A DNA stretch of 64,000 bases from CAZCDS01 sp964497585 (lineage in GTDB: Bacteria; Desulfobacterota; Desulfomonilia; Desulfomonilales; Desulfomonilaceae). Both the position numbers and the translations under genes were made by a program. Under the pieces are notes generated by a model. The model ran no database searches. It was not told where the DNA came from and worked only from the letters and a program-made list of their open reading frames with translations. The stretch spans positions 1 to 64,000 of the forward strand of contig CAZCDS010000026.1 in NCBI GenBank assembly GCA_964497585.1. Reading direction: 5' to 3'. This document shows, piece after piece, positions 8,865-17,690 of this stretch; positions within the stretch are counted from its first letter, which is position 1; each line of letters begins with the position of its first letter.

Positions 8865-9449
8865 TTACGGGAGCGCCAACCGGAACGCGGCCGAAAAGAC
8901 CGTCACGCCGAATACCAGTGCGAGCAGCGCTACCTTCTTCGACCGCCGACTCACGGCCGGACAACGGACTATCCAATGCGCGACGACCGCGGCGATCAGA
9001 ACAGGTTCCAGCAGAAAGACCGGATCCCTGAGATAGGCACACAAACCCTTTTCCAGCTCACGCAGCGCCGACGACCCGAACAGTTGCGTCGATATGGGAT
9101 AGAGCAGGGTCGTCCCATGGGCTATCACGTCGAGAAACAGATGAGACAAGCCACCGAACGCTATGAGTCCGATCATGGTTCGGAGGTACGGCCGGCGTCC
9201 GGTTCGGCGGATCAACCACCATACGAGCACCATGCCCGTGTACGGGAACAGGCTATGCGTCAGCAGAATCGAGTGGCCGAAAAACCCACGAAAGAGAACA
9301 TTGTATATGATGTCGACATCGGGCGCGACGGTACTGCCGAGCGCTGCGAACCAGAGTGCGGCCCGCTTTCCTCTGTTCCATCCGGGATCCCAGCGGGTTC
9401 GTGACGCGATTGCTGCAAAGTAGCCTGGAACGAGATGAGCGACGAGCAT
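8865..9449 (-). CDS. YdjM-like (DUF457) membrane protein, copy 1
   Basis: The 194-residue membrane protein starts MLVAHLVPGYF (ATG 9449, GGAG eight bases upstream). It matches the DUF457 layout with about five helices: STVAPDVDIIYNVLF, then HSILLTHSLFPYTG, and LSHLFLDVIAHGTTLLYP. The Asp/His residues are those expected of the family's putative metal site. It is a diverged tandem paralogue of the next gene, with which it and the ankyrin gene form a three-gene minus-strand unit. In E. coli YdjM is an SOS-regulated membrane protein; that role need not apply here. Confidence 0.7.
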   Translation of the reverse strand: MLVAHLVPGYFAAIASRTRWDPGWNRGKRAALWFAALGSTVAPDVDIIYNVLFRGFFGHSILLTHSLFPYTGMVLVWWLIRRTGRRPYLRTMIGLIAFGGLSHLFLDVIAHGTTLLYPISTQLFGSSALRELEKGLCAYLRDPVFLLEPVLIAAVVAHWIVRCPAVSRRSKKVALLALVFGVTVFSAAFRLALP

Positions 9450-9704
9450 ACGCGTTTCTCCGTGTTGCCGGACGCTGCGGGTTCGAGCTATCTTCAACCA
9501 CCCTCAGAAATCGATTTACCAGCCGATTGTGCAACGGTGATGGAGCGAATGAGGAAAGGTCTTGGCGATTCCGTGCAAAAGTCGTGCAACCAGCGACAGC
9601 GCGAAGGAGAGCGTTGAGGCCGCAACGGATATGCGAGTGATGGAATGAGAAAACGCGGAGGGAATCCGAGCGGGCGCTTTCCCTTCCCGCTCTCCGGTGA
9701 AGGT

Positions 9705-11018
9705 CTACTTGGAACGAGACCGGTCAGGAATCGGCTTGCCGGCCACTCGATAGGCAAAGAGTTCCGCGCACTTGCGTCTGAGATCGTGAGCGAGGATTTT
9801 CGCGATAACCTCGTTGCCCTCTCGTGTCGAATGTCCCTGAAACCAGCGTTCGAGCTGCGCTCGGGTGGGATGCATATCCGCGATCTCCTGCAGAACGTCG
9901 ATGTACGCGTAGCGTTTCTCGTCCAGGTAACGGGTCAAACGCTCGACTCTGCTGGTGTGATAGTCGAGGATCTCTCGCACCTGGTCCTTGTGCGGCAATA
10001 TCACTACGACCGGCACTGATCCGCGGCTTCGAGCGGTCTTCACGAACCGGTCGATAATATAGCACATCACCCCGAAGGGGCCCGGTTCGTCGAAGAGATT
10101 CCAGGGGTACTTCACATCTCCGGCATAGGGCAGGACTCTGGACGTGGACAGAACCAACTGCTGAAAAACGGGCTTGCGCCATCGGATCAGTGAGATCGTG
10201 AACGGGAAGGAAATCGCCGGCAGCCTCTTGTCAAGCTGATACCAGTAGTCTTGGCGGGCGATCCGCGTCAGGAAATCCGGCTCGTCGAGTTTCTTCACCT
10301 GGGAAGCTTTCGTCAGGGGATTGTGGATCAATGTGAATTGATTCCCCGTGCGCATAAAAAGCGGTTTCGTGAGTCCCAGTCTTTCCTTGTGGTAAAGAAA
10401 GGGGCGATATATGTTGACGACGCGATTGATATTCTCGGGCCATATGCAGAGCATCACGACGCGGGTGTTCACGTCCCGATTGGTTTCGTACTTGAGACAG
10501 GCCTGATCCGTGCCATATCCCGCGACACCGAAATTAAGCACGTTCGTGCCGAGTTTGTTCCCCAGGAAGGTTTCCCAGGTCTCTCCGTCTCGGACATCGG
10601 TGCCGTACGTGAAGGAGTCACCGTATGCAGAGACGAGCGTTGTGCCGTACGACGTGCACGTGATCCGCTCTCCCTCGGGGCCGTGGGAGTACGTGATGCC
10701 GTCGATGTCCCGGTAAACGACGCAGGGGGGATAATCCCATCCCAACTTCGGGTTGAACATCATCAGGCTGGAGCTTTCATCGGGCAGGGGTGACTGTGTG
10801 TTGTCCGGCTTTCTGATGAACTCCGGTTGATACAGGCGTGCCCGGGGCCGTTGGGCAATGTGGTACTCGATGGTTCCCCGGCCGAGTCTCGCGCGGATCC
10901 TCGACGGTATATAGTTGTTGATGACTATATAGGACGTCACCTCCATAAGGATCATGAACGGGAGAAGCGCTACGATCCAAAAGCAGAGTCTCTTAACCAG
11001 TGACGGAGCTTGATTCAC
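9705..11018 (-). CDS. Membrane-anchored SGNH-hydrolase-like protein
   Basis: The 437-residue protein has one N-terminal transmembrane helix (CFWIVALLPFMILMEVTSYI) and an extracytoplasmic SGNH/GDSL fold. Block I is VSAYGDSFTYGTDV with the nucleophilic serine, then NFGVAGYGTDQ supplies the block II glycine. WPENINR gives the block III Asn, and GHSTREGN supplies a candidate catalytic His. Such proteins add or remove acyl groups on surface polysaccharides. The start is GTG 11018, preceded by AGGAGAGATACC; upstream codons lack a ribosome site. It follows a GT-C membrane protein and a second SGNH protein on the same strand. Confidence 0.72.
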   Translation of the reverse strand: MNQAPSLVKRLCFWIVALLPFMILMEVTSYIVINNYIPSRIRARLGRGTIEYHIAQRPRARLYQPEFIRKPDNTQSPLPDESSSLMMFNPKLGWDYPPCVVYRDIDGITYSHGPEGERITCTSYGTTLVSAYGDSFTYGTDVRDGETWETFLGNKLGTNVLNFGVAGYGTDQACLKYETNRDVNTRVVMLCIWPENINRVVNIYRPFLYHKERLGLTKPLFMRTGNQFTLIHNPLTKASQVKKLDEPDFLTRIARQDYWYQLDKRLPAISFPFTISLIRWRKPVFQQLVLSTSRVLPYAGDVKYPWNLFDEPGPFGVMCYIIDRFVKTARSRGSVPVVVILPHKDQVREILDYHTSRVERLTRYLDEKRYAYIDVLQEIADMHPTRAQLERWFQGHSTREGNEVIAKILAHDLRRKCAELFAYRVAGKPIPDRSRSK

Positions 11019-11224
11019 GGTATCTCTCCTGACGTGTTCGCAACGTGTCCGGGCATGAGTCAATACGCTGCCGGGGGACTCACCGGCTCATGTGGCCGAC
11101 GGGAATACCTGCTGAAGACCTCCTCTGTCTAACCCTTCCCTGAGCGGAGAGTGGACAATCCAAGCACTACGCGCGTAGCACACTGTACCCCGGCGCAAGA
11201 GCAGCCGCTCCACCACGGATAACC

Positions 11225-12955
11225 CTATGTGTCCCCCTTGACCGCTTTCTTCCCGCGTCGGGTGGTCTTGTCCCGACCGATCCGGACGAAGTAATCCCGG
11301 GTCCCGGGAACCCGTTGCCAGCCTTCCCGTGCGAGCTTTCCAAAGCCGGGTCCTTTGCCCACGACCGTATCCACTCCTACCGACCGCAGGGCTGCGATTG
11401 CCTTCATTCTATTCTGCGGTGTGGTGCCCAGCAGTTCTCGTTTTTTGGGGATCTCGCCAATGATGCGCAAATTGGCGAGCCGGCCCCAGTAAACCGGAGG
11501 AAAACCCACTACCGCGACGTCCGCTCCTCTAGCCACTCCGTGCCGTGCCAGGAAATCCTTGACCGCGACCATATGGAAATATGCTTCTCTGTACGAGGGC
11601 TTCTGCGTCGTGGAATTCAGGCTCCTCCAACTCTGATCGACGACGGAACCGATCATCAAGCCCAAAAGCAAGAGGCTCAGGGCAGACAAGCCGGCGCTTG
11701 CCCTCAACACGACCTTGCGATCTTGCTCCGCGTATTGCGGCCAAAGAACCAGCGCCAACACAAGGAGGAACAGAAACGGCGCGAGATAGCGCATCTCCAC
11801 ATGGATTGTGCAGTAAAGCACGATCCCGGCACAGGCAGTCCCGCCAAAGAGTAGAGGCGTGGGGATCTCGGAAATGTGGCGCAGGTGCAGAGTCCTCCTT
11901 TTGAGATTCCAACCGAGCCAGATGAACAGCCCCAAAGCGAGCCATGGACAGTCGGAAAGGATCTGCCAGAGATGAATCACGAAGAGTCTCACCTGCTTCG
12001 GAACATCCGTCACCGGTTCAATGCCTTCGGTCCAGTAACCCGGATCAAACGCAGCCGGCCGGGTTGAGTTGACGAAGGGAGTGTCCCTGTACAGTAGCAC
12101 TTCGGGCATTTCGACCAGCCGAATTGGGGCGTTTATGCTTTTTCCCCGTTGGCCCACATAAATTTTGCGTGTGAGGTTTCCGGCCTCTCCATATGAGAAT
12201 CGACCTGCCTTAAGTGACAACGATACCACGAGGGGAGCACAGACTATGAGCATCACCCCTGCGGCCGCCGATAACCGAGGGGCAGCAACGCGGAGCGATC
12301 TCGATGATAGTCCCGCGAGCACAAAGTATACGAGGGAAAAGGGAAAGAAAAATGTCTTGTAAATGTAACTCACACCCGCAATGACGCCCAATATGATAAA
12401 CTTGAAATAGGGTTGAGGATCTTCTTTGATCCAAACAATAACACTGACCGATAACAGCACCAGACTGAAGACAATCATCTCCGGAGCCACAAGTCGCGGT
12501 CTCACCCAGTTGAGTGCGCAGAAAAGAAACATGCTGTAACAAACCGCTGTTATCAGAGACCACGGCAGCGTTCCTGCTCCGCTGCGACGGACCGATGAAT
12601 ACTGGTGCTTGAGAAACTGCAACAGGAGGTCACAGGTCCACATGGCAAAGATGAGGCACGCGAAGTTGACCCATTTGAGCAGCGGTACCTCGTTCGCTCG
12701 ACTGGTGGCCAGAACAACCTGGCCAAGGCCAAGCAGAATCGCATAACCGGGACTCTCCGTAAGATTCACGAGGTCCCACCACTGGCCGTACCGCAGCGCT
12801 TCCCCCATCTCAATGTAATTGATGGCGTCGCCATTGATGAAGTGCCGGGTCGTATAGGTAGCCACCGCGCCGGCGCTAATGCCTATTATCCAAAAGGCCC
12901 ACCGGACGGCCTTTTCCCCGCCGTCAGAGCGTACTCCACCTGTCCGATTGTTCAT
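11225..12955 (-). CDS. GT-C-fold polytopic membrane glycosyltransferase-like protein
   Basis: The 576-residue protein has about ten to twelve hydrophobic helices. A conserved-looking first periplasmic loop (HFINGDAINYIEMGEALRYG) carries an Asp-containing motif typical of GT39/GT-C transferases that use polyprenyl-phosphate sugars. A soluble C-terminal domain of about 120 residues follows. It probably transfers a sugar onto lipid or polysaccharide at the outer face of the inner membrane. It sits between two SGNH hydrolase genes, suggesting a small envelope polysaccharide module. ATG 12955 (MNNRTGG) is preferred to the longer frame; the ribosome site is weak. Confidence 0.65.
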   Translation of the reverse strand: MNNRTGGVRSDGGEKAVRWAFWIIGISAGAVATYTTRHFINGDAINYIEMGEALRYGQWWDLVNLTESPGYAILLGLGQVVLATSRANEVPLLKWVNFACLIFAMWTCDLLLQFLKHQYSSVRRSGAGTLPWSLITAVCYSMFLFCALNWVRPRLVAPEMIVFSLVLLSVSVIVWIKEDPQPYFKFIILGVIAGVSYIYKTFFFPFSLVYFVLAGLSSRSLRVAAPRLSAAAGVMLIVCAPLVVSLSLKAGRFSYGEAGNLTRKIYVGQRGKSINAPIRLVEMPEVLLYRDTPFVNSTRPAAFDPGYWTEGIEPVTDVPKQVRLFVIHLWQILSDCPWLALGLFIWLGWNLKRRTLHLRHISEIPTPLLFGGTACAGIVLYCTIHVEMRYLAPFLFLLVLALVLWPQYAEQDRKVVLRASAGLSALSLLLLGLMIGSVVDQSWRSLNSTTQKPSYREAYFHMVAVKDFLARHGVARGADVAVVGFPPVYWGRLANLRIIGEIPKKRELLGTTPQNRMKAIAALRSVGVDTVVGKGPGFGKLAREGWQRVPGTRDYFVRIGRDKTTRRGKKAVKGDT

Positions 12956-13108
12956 ATGACAACCGCCTGCCATTGTGGTCATTCTATGTGCGAGTGAAAA
13001 AACCTACATCGAAGCTTACATTCTAGGATTCCCCCACCGCTCTTTCACGTTGGCTCTGGTCACCGGCGATGATCCACGGAGCCTTGCTATCGTCCGCGTA
13101 TAGAAACA

Positions 13109-14392
13109 TCATCGGCGGTGCCCCCTACTCCCCGGAGGGTTTTCTCTGCTCCCCCTGCAGACTCGCATGCGCTGTTCGTCGTCTGAGCACCCTTCCACTC
13201 TTGCCCGGATGGACGGCATCAGTCCACGGCAAAGGCTCACATGGACGATATGGGCTGCAATCATTCTTGCTAATTTCCCGCTGTAATGTATTGCGTCCAC
13301 GTACAGGGGCTCCCTCAAATCCTTCTGAATATCCGCGGCCCATATGAAATTGTTCCCGAACCCTTGGGACCGGGCGATCTTCGCCATGAGTTCGTACCCA
13401 GGCCTCAGGGTCGGCATGTATTCTTCCAGATCGAATCGGCCGAATATGTTGTATCTCTGGTCGTGTTTGTATGCGGGGACCGGCTGCCACACAAAAATGG
13501 GCGTCACGCCGAAGCCTCGGCATACGCTCTCCGTGATCCGTTTGTTCAACCGGTAACGCTCGACATACCGGGAAAGGGCCGATGGCAAATCGCCCGGACG
13601 AGGGAATGTGCCCGAGGAACCGCTTGCATCGGATCGGCCCGAAACAAGCAGCGATACGGCCTTCACTACGGGAAGCTCCTTCAGCGCCTTGTAGTAGGCC
13701 GGCGTTCTGCCCTCCTCCATAAAGGATCGCAGAACCTTGGTGTAGGCCGGATTGCCGTCGTAGAAACAGAGGTCATTCAAACCGTCGATGAAGACCGCGA
13801 AATCCGGAACCACGCCGGAAAGGATGAGCTTCTCAAGAAGGATCCGCTCCTGGACCGACATATAGCTCCCACGGCCAAAGTTGTAGACCTGGACCGGCCT
13901 GGGGCTCGCCTTTGCCAACAACTCCTGCAAGTACGAGGCGATCGTCTTATCGTCGGCAACTCCATAGCCGAAGGCTGTCGAGCCGCCGAACACGAAGACA
14001 GATAGATCGCTCTCACGAGGAGGCCACCGATGCTGGTTCTTGATCGGCCTGAACCCCTGGCTGTCCACGTTGACGAACCGTGTTCGGTAGGGTTTTTCCC
14101 TGAACTGGGTGTACGGCTCGTACCCTTGCGAGAGACTATTGGTTTGAGCGATAAGCCTGTCTATCTGGTTCTTGTCCAAATCAGGGTGGACGGTTTGAAG
14201 AGCGGGATGAAACCTCCGGTAGCTGTATGGTCCCCCCTTCTTGGCTGCCTTCTTTTTCAAGTCTTCCCGGATATCTAGTGCGCCGTCCGCGACCAGATTG
14301 ACAACCAGGAAAAAGATTAAGCAGTTCAGAACAATAACAGCCACCATCTTGTAATATTTGGCTGTTACCGAGAAGACCTTGCCCAGCCTCAT
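13109..14392 (-). CDS. Membrane-anchored SGNH-hydrolase-like protein
   Basis: The 427-residue protein has an N-terminal membrane helix (MVAVIVLNCLIFFLVVNLVA) and an SGNH domain: VFVFGGSTAFGYGV (block I, GGST serine), YNFGRGSYMSVQE (block II), FIDGLNDLCFYDG (block III GxND) and VDAIHYSGK (block V Asp-x-x-His). All four hallmark blocks are present, so the fold assignment is stronger than for the 9705-11018 paralogue. Likely extracytoplasmic acyl esterase or transferase on surface glycans. ATG 14392 with GGGAG upstream is chosen. The last 30 or so residues are Arg-rich and may be a non-conserved tail. Confidence 0.75.
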   Translation of the reverse strand: MRLGKVFSVTAKYYKMVAVIVLNCLIFFLVVNLVADGALDIREDLKKKAAKKGGPYSYRRFHPALQTVHPDLDKNQIDRLIAQTNSLSQGYEPYTQFREKPYRTRFVNVDSQGFRPIKNQHRWPPRESDLSVFVFGGSTAFGYGVADDKTIASYLQELLAKASPRPVQVYNFGRGSYMSVQERILLEKLILSGVVPDFAVFIDGLNDLCFYDGNPAYTKVLRSFMEEGRTPAYYKALKELPVVKAVSLLVSGRSDASGSSGTFPRPGDLPSALSRYVERYRLNKRITESVCRGFGVTPIFVWQPVPAYKHDQRYNIFGRFDLEEYMPTLRPGYELMAKIARSQGFGNNFIWAADIQKDLREPLYVDAIHYSGKLARMIAAHIVHVSLCRGLMPSIRARVEGCSDDEQRMRVCRGSRENPPGSRGHRR

Positions 14393-14814
14393 CTGCGCGC
14401 TCCCGCTTCGAACTATACTCGCTGTCTGATAGTGGTCGGGGGGAGCGGTATCAAAGGAATGAAACGCTGTCAAGCAGAAAAATTCATGGGTTGATGGCCG
14501 AAGATCGAGCAGATTGTACCAAAGTCAGTCGAACTCATCGAAAAGAGAATTGGAGTATGGGCACCAGCTCACTACGATGATGTCGACGCCGGGACATGCA
14601 GTCGCCAGGATGCGGAGGGATCAGGAAGGCAAGAAATTTCCATCGGAGAGTCGCAGAGAAGACTGAGTGACGTGTCCTCTGCCTGTTTACGGACGAGTGT
14701 GGCAGAACGACAATCTTCGCCCATACGCTGAGATTCCTGGAAGCTGCCGTGCGATTCTCAAGGCAAGGGGCCAGCCGGTTCGTCAACTCTTGCAGGCCTG
14801 GCAGTCCAAGGGGC
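14393..14814. other. Intergenic, nothing recognised
   Basis: It separates the SGNH gene start from the end of the next minus-strand gene. Only shadow frames were seen; it must contain the promoter of the SGNH/GT-C unit, but no convincing element was picked out. Confidence 0.4.
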
Positions 14815-15402
14815 CTACTTCTTCGGGCTTCCGCACAGGCTCCGCAACTGCTTCACATGATCCTCGATGGCGCGGCGGAAAGAAGATGGGGAGCCCTCAA
14901 TACGGTACCGCGCCTGCACGCCCTCGTACGTGTCCAAGCCCATGGAGGACGTCAAGTCGAGGATCTTGTCAATAACCTCATGGGGCCTGTACTTCTCCAG
15001 AACGGCAGCCATCTTCCTGTAGGCCCCATTGATCCGTCTCAGCATGGCGTCGGTATTACTCATCTCTGCATATGAGCGGACTGCCTTCACATAGCGTGCC
15101 ACGGCCTTGCAGACTTCAGCCTTTGCAGCTTCTTTTTGAGCCTTGGTCAACCTTTTGGCCGGAACTTGCCTCGGCGCACCTGTCTTCCTCTCTTCCGGCA
15201 ATCCCATCCGCGGCTTCATGAGTTGACCGACCGCCTGTCTGAGCGTATTCACCTCGCGCCTCAGGTCGTTCACCTGCTGCTGCAAATCCTTTATCTGTCT
15301 CCCGAGGGTTAACACGTCCTGGGCTTGTGCCGCGCTCCCCGCCACGAGAACCGACAAGACCGCAATCATGAGTTTTGTTTTCGCCCTCGAGCACTGGTAC
15401 AT
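14815..15402 (-). CDS. Secreted coiled-coil protein of unknown function
   Basis: The 195-residue product has a signal peptide (TKLMIAVLSVLVAGSAAQA) and then a heptad-type coiled coil (about residues 30-60, LGRQIKDLQQQVNDLRREV). A basic linker (KRLTKAQKEAAKAEV) and a mixed helical C-terminal domain of about 110 residues with two cysteines follow. No enzyme motif is visible. ATG 15402 (MYQCSRAK) is chosen because AAGGAG sits eight bases upstream; the GTG nine bases earlier would be too close to it. Probably a periplasmic structural or adaptor protein, unrelated in sequence to the lipoprotein encoded next to it although both carry coiled coils. Confidence 0.6.
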   Translation of the reverse strand: MYQCSRAKTKLMIAVLSVLVAGSAAQAQDVLTLGRQIKDLQQQVNDLRREVNTLRQAVGQLMKPRMGLPEERKTGAPRQVPAKRLTKAQKEAAKAEVCKAVARYVKAVRSYAEMSNTDAMLRRINGAYRKMAAVLEKYRPHEVIDKILDLTSSMGLDTYEGVQARYRIEGSPSSFRRAIEDHVKQLRSLCGSPKK

Positions 15403-15860
15403 AGGATTCACTCCTTCGCGGAGGTCTTACCCAGCGTGTCCCGGCTCATCTGCTCGGCACCCGCAGTGGTACGAACGAACGCCTGCCGTATGGGGCATGT
15501 CCAAATCAATGACCGATTGCCGTAGAGAGAAGGCTCCCGTATCCTCATGACCTGCCGGCACTCCGAAGCTCCTGGGCTCCTACGCGGTTCCTGCCCAGCT
15601 CGTCTCTGGACGGCACGATGGCTCGGTAGGACTGTATCCACGGGAATCGGACGGGAGACGTTTCTCCTCTTCAGCTTCCTCCTCGCATATTGGTGCATGT
15701 AGATCCGGTCAAACCGCGGACGAGTATTTCGGAGATTATTTTGAACACTGCTATGATGCCTCCACCCCAGGCGAGTTCACCCTCGGGAATCGAGCCCCAC
15801 AGTCAACCGAATATGTAAGCCGCGCCAAGACTCAGTCAAAGTCCACCGGTCCGCTTGCCG
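15403..15860. other. Intergenic, nothing recognised
   Basis: A minus-strand frame of 96 codons (15408-15698) is Arg-rich, lacks a ribosome site and looks like chance. No RNA or repeat was recognised. Confidence 0.4.
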
Positions 15861-16670
15861 CTAAAATCCGGCCTCGCTTGCTGTTTTCTTGCACGCTTTC
15901 AAGACGGCGTTTCTCTTGACAAGGAGCTGGAAGACGATGTCTCCGCCGCTCTTGTCCCAGCCCTTGTTGAGTTCCGCGACCCATGCCTCGGCTTGCTGGA
16001 CAGCCGTGGACGGCGCTCCCTTCATTTTGCCAGCGTATTCCTTTTTGATGGCGGCCAAGCTTTTGGTTCGTTCCGCGCCCTTGAGCTGGCGGACCGCAGC
16101 CGAGCACTTATGCATGAACTGGACCACCGCGTCGCAGGGTGTGGCGCCACCTGTCGTTTTCGCCATGGGCTTGTCGAGACCGGGCTTTGCCCCAGGCTTC
16201 TCGCTGGTCGGCTTCAGTTCCCCTTTTCCGGGCGAGGGTTTTATGGGCTCAGGTACGACCGGTTTGGGAGCCGACTTGGAAAGGTCGGCAACCTGCTTTT
16301 CGAGCTTGTCGATCTTCTTTTTCAACTCGGCGTTTTCGTTCTTGAGTTTGCTCGCTGCCCGAGCGGCCTCTTCGTTCTTGCGCTTCAGGTCTGCCACCTC
16401 ATCACGAAGGCCCGATTGGGAGCGTTTCAAACGCGCGGTATCCTGGCTCAAAGAGAGATTGCTTTTGCTGAGCCTCGCTGCCTCTTCGGTCAACTCGGTC
16501 TTCTTCGTTTCCAGCCGTGTGACCTGAGCGGAGAGGTCCTGCTTCTCGGCAGTCATCGCCGTGATCTTTCTCTTGGCTCTCTCGAGGTCTTCCTTGCAGG
16601 TTCCGCAGCCGGCAACAAGCACTGCACAGAAGCACAGCAAAAGGATGCCTAGTCCGGTCAGTCTTTTCAT
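15861..16670 (-). CDS. Coiled-coil lipoprotein
   Basis: The 269-residue protein has a lipoprotein signal peptide with lipobox LVAGC (MKRLTGLGILLLCFCAVLVA, then GC). A long, continuous coiled coil from about residue 25 to 125 (repeats rich in K/E/L/R) follows, then a proline- and lysine-rich spacer (KPVVPEPIKPSPGKGEL). A C-terminal helical domain contains two cysteines. It is likely tethered to the outer membrane and spans part of the periplasm, but the partner is unknown. ATG 16670 follows GGAGGGTAGCTCA. It is divergent from the cyclic-nucleotide-type regulator gene. Confidence 0.7.
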   Translation of the reverse strand: MKRLTGLGILLLCFCAVLVAGCGTCKEDLERAKRKITAMTAEKQDLSAQVTRLETKKTELTEEAARLSKSNLSLSQDTARLKRSQSGLRDEVADLKRKNEEAARAASKLKNENAELKKKIDKLEKQVADLSKSAPKPVVPEPIKPSPGKGELKPTSEKPGAKPGLDKPMAKTTGGATPCDAVVQFMHKCSAAVRQLKGAERTKSLAAIKKEYAGKMKGAPSTAVQQAEAWVAELNKGWDKSGGDIVFQLLVKRNAVLKACKKTASEAGF

Positions 16671-17063
16671 TGAGCTACCCTCCTCTCTCGTCGTTCTCGT
16701 GAAATGGATATGGCTGCCGCCGGTATTCTTGGCCGATTGCCGGGCTGGAAAATCGGACCCAATCGGAGCTTTGAGCATACGCCAGTACCAACGGGTGCGT
16801 CAAGCGGCTTTGATTACAGATCCGTCGCCGCGGTGCCTGCCGACCTCGCGATATCTCCTTTTGCCGCGCCATGGCATGAACCGATGCGCCCTCGGACCGG
16901 CTTGACATTTCTGACCGGCAAGTCCAGGCTGGGCATACCGACATCGAGGTGTGATAATTCCCGGCTCTCACCACCCGGTGTGAACCACGGGCCAGGCCTG
17001 GGAAACCCTGGTATCGGAGCAGTCCCACGGCCTCTCACAGAGGTCAAGCGAGGAGGGCTTGTC
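16671..17063. other. Divergent intergenic region
   Basis: It lies between the coiled-coil lipoprotein gene (minus) and the regulator gene (plus) and must hold both promoters. An open plus frame through it is only an extension of the regulator gene. No operator was identified. Confidence 0.4.
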
Positions 17064-17669
17064 ATGGAGAGCGAGACCGATTTCCTGTCTCAAGTGCCGA
17101 TCTTTTCCCGATTGCGAGCGGAGGATCTTTCGTGGATAGCGCGACGAGCCCAATCTCGGATCTTCCCTCCGGGAGAGGAGATCATCCGGGAAGGCGATCA
17201 AGACGGACGCCTCTTCGTGATCCTTCGGGGGCAGGTCGAAGTGGTCAAAGGTCGAGGGACCTGCGACGAGACGAGCCTCGCCACCTTGGGGCCGACCGAT
17301 TATTTCGGGGAGATGGCCCTGCTTGACGACATGGTTCGCTCTGCAACGGTCCTGACCAGAAAGGAGACTCTCGTTCTCGAGCTGGGGCAATCCGACCTGC
17401 GGGCCGAGCTCGAGAGGAATCCTTCGATGGCTTTCGAACTGCTCCGAATGCTGAGCCAACGGGTCAGAGCAATAGAAAAGAGCCTCGTAAGAACCCTCGG
17501 GGGTCTCTTGCCCATTTGCGCCAAGTGCAAGGCCATCCGTGACGAAAACGGATCATGGATACGTCTGGAAACGTACATTGAAGATCATTCGGAGGCCGAT
17601 TTCACCCACGGCATTTGCCCCGAATGCGCGAAAAAACTCTATCCCCGTTTGCCCCAGGTTGAACCGTAG
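17064..17669 (+). CDS. Cyclic-nucleotide-binding-type protein with C-terminal four-Cys module
   Basis: The 201-residue protein has an N-terminal Crp/Fnr-type cNMP-binding barrel (about residues 10-130: FPPGEEIIREGDQDGRLFVI, then DYFGEMALLDDMVRSATV, the phosphate-binding-cassette region). It lacks the usual DNA-binding winged helix. Instead the last 55 residues hold a CxxC...CxxC module (ICAKCKAIRDENGSW ... GICPECAKKLYP). This tail also ends many deltaproteobacterial sensor/response-regulator proteins and probably binds a metal. A regulatory subunit or sensor acting by protein contact is more likely than a transcription factor. ATG 17064 follows AGGAGGGCTTGTC. It converges with the next gene, 21 bp apart. 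Confidence 0.78.
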   Translation: MESETDFLSQVPIFSRLRAEDLSWIARRAQSRIFPPGEEIIREGDQDGRLFVILRGQVEVVKGRGTCDETSLATLGPTDYFGEMALLDDMVRSATVLTRKETLVLELGQSDLRAELERNPSMAFELLRMLSQRVRAIEKSLVRTLGGLLPICAKCKAIRDENGSWIRLETYIEDHSEADFTHGICPECAKKLYPRLPQVEP

Positions 17670-17690
17670 CCAGTACGGAAGCGTTCCGGC

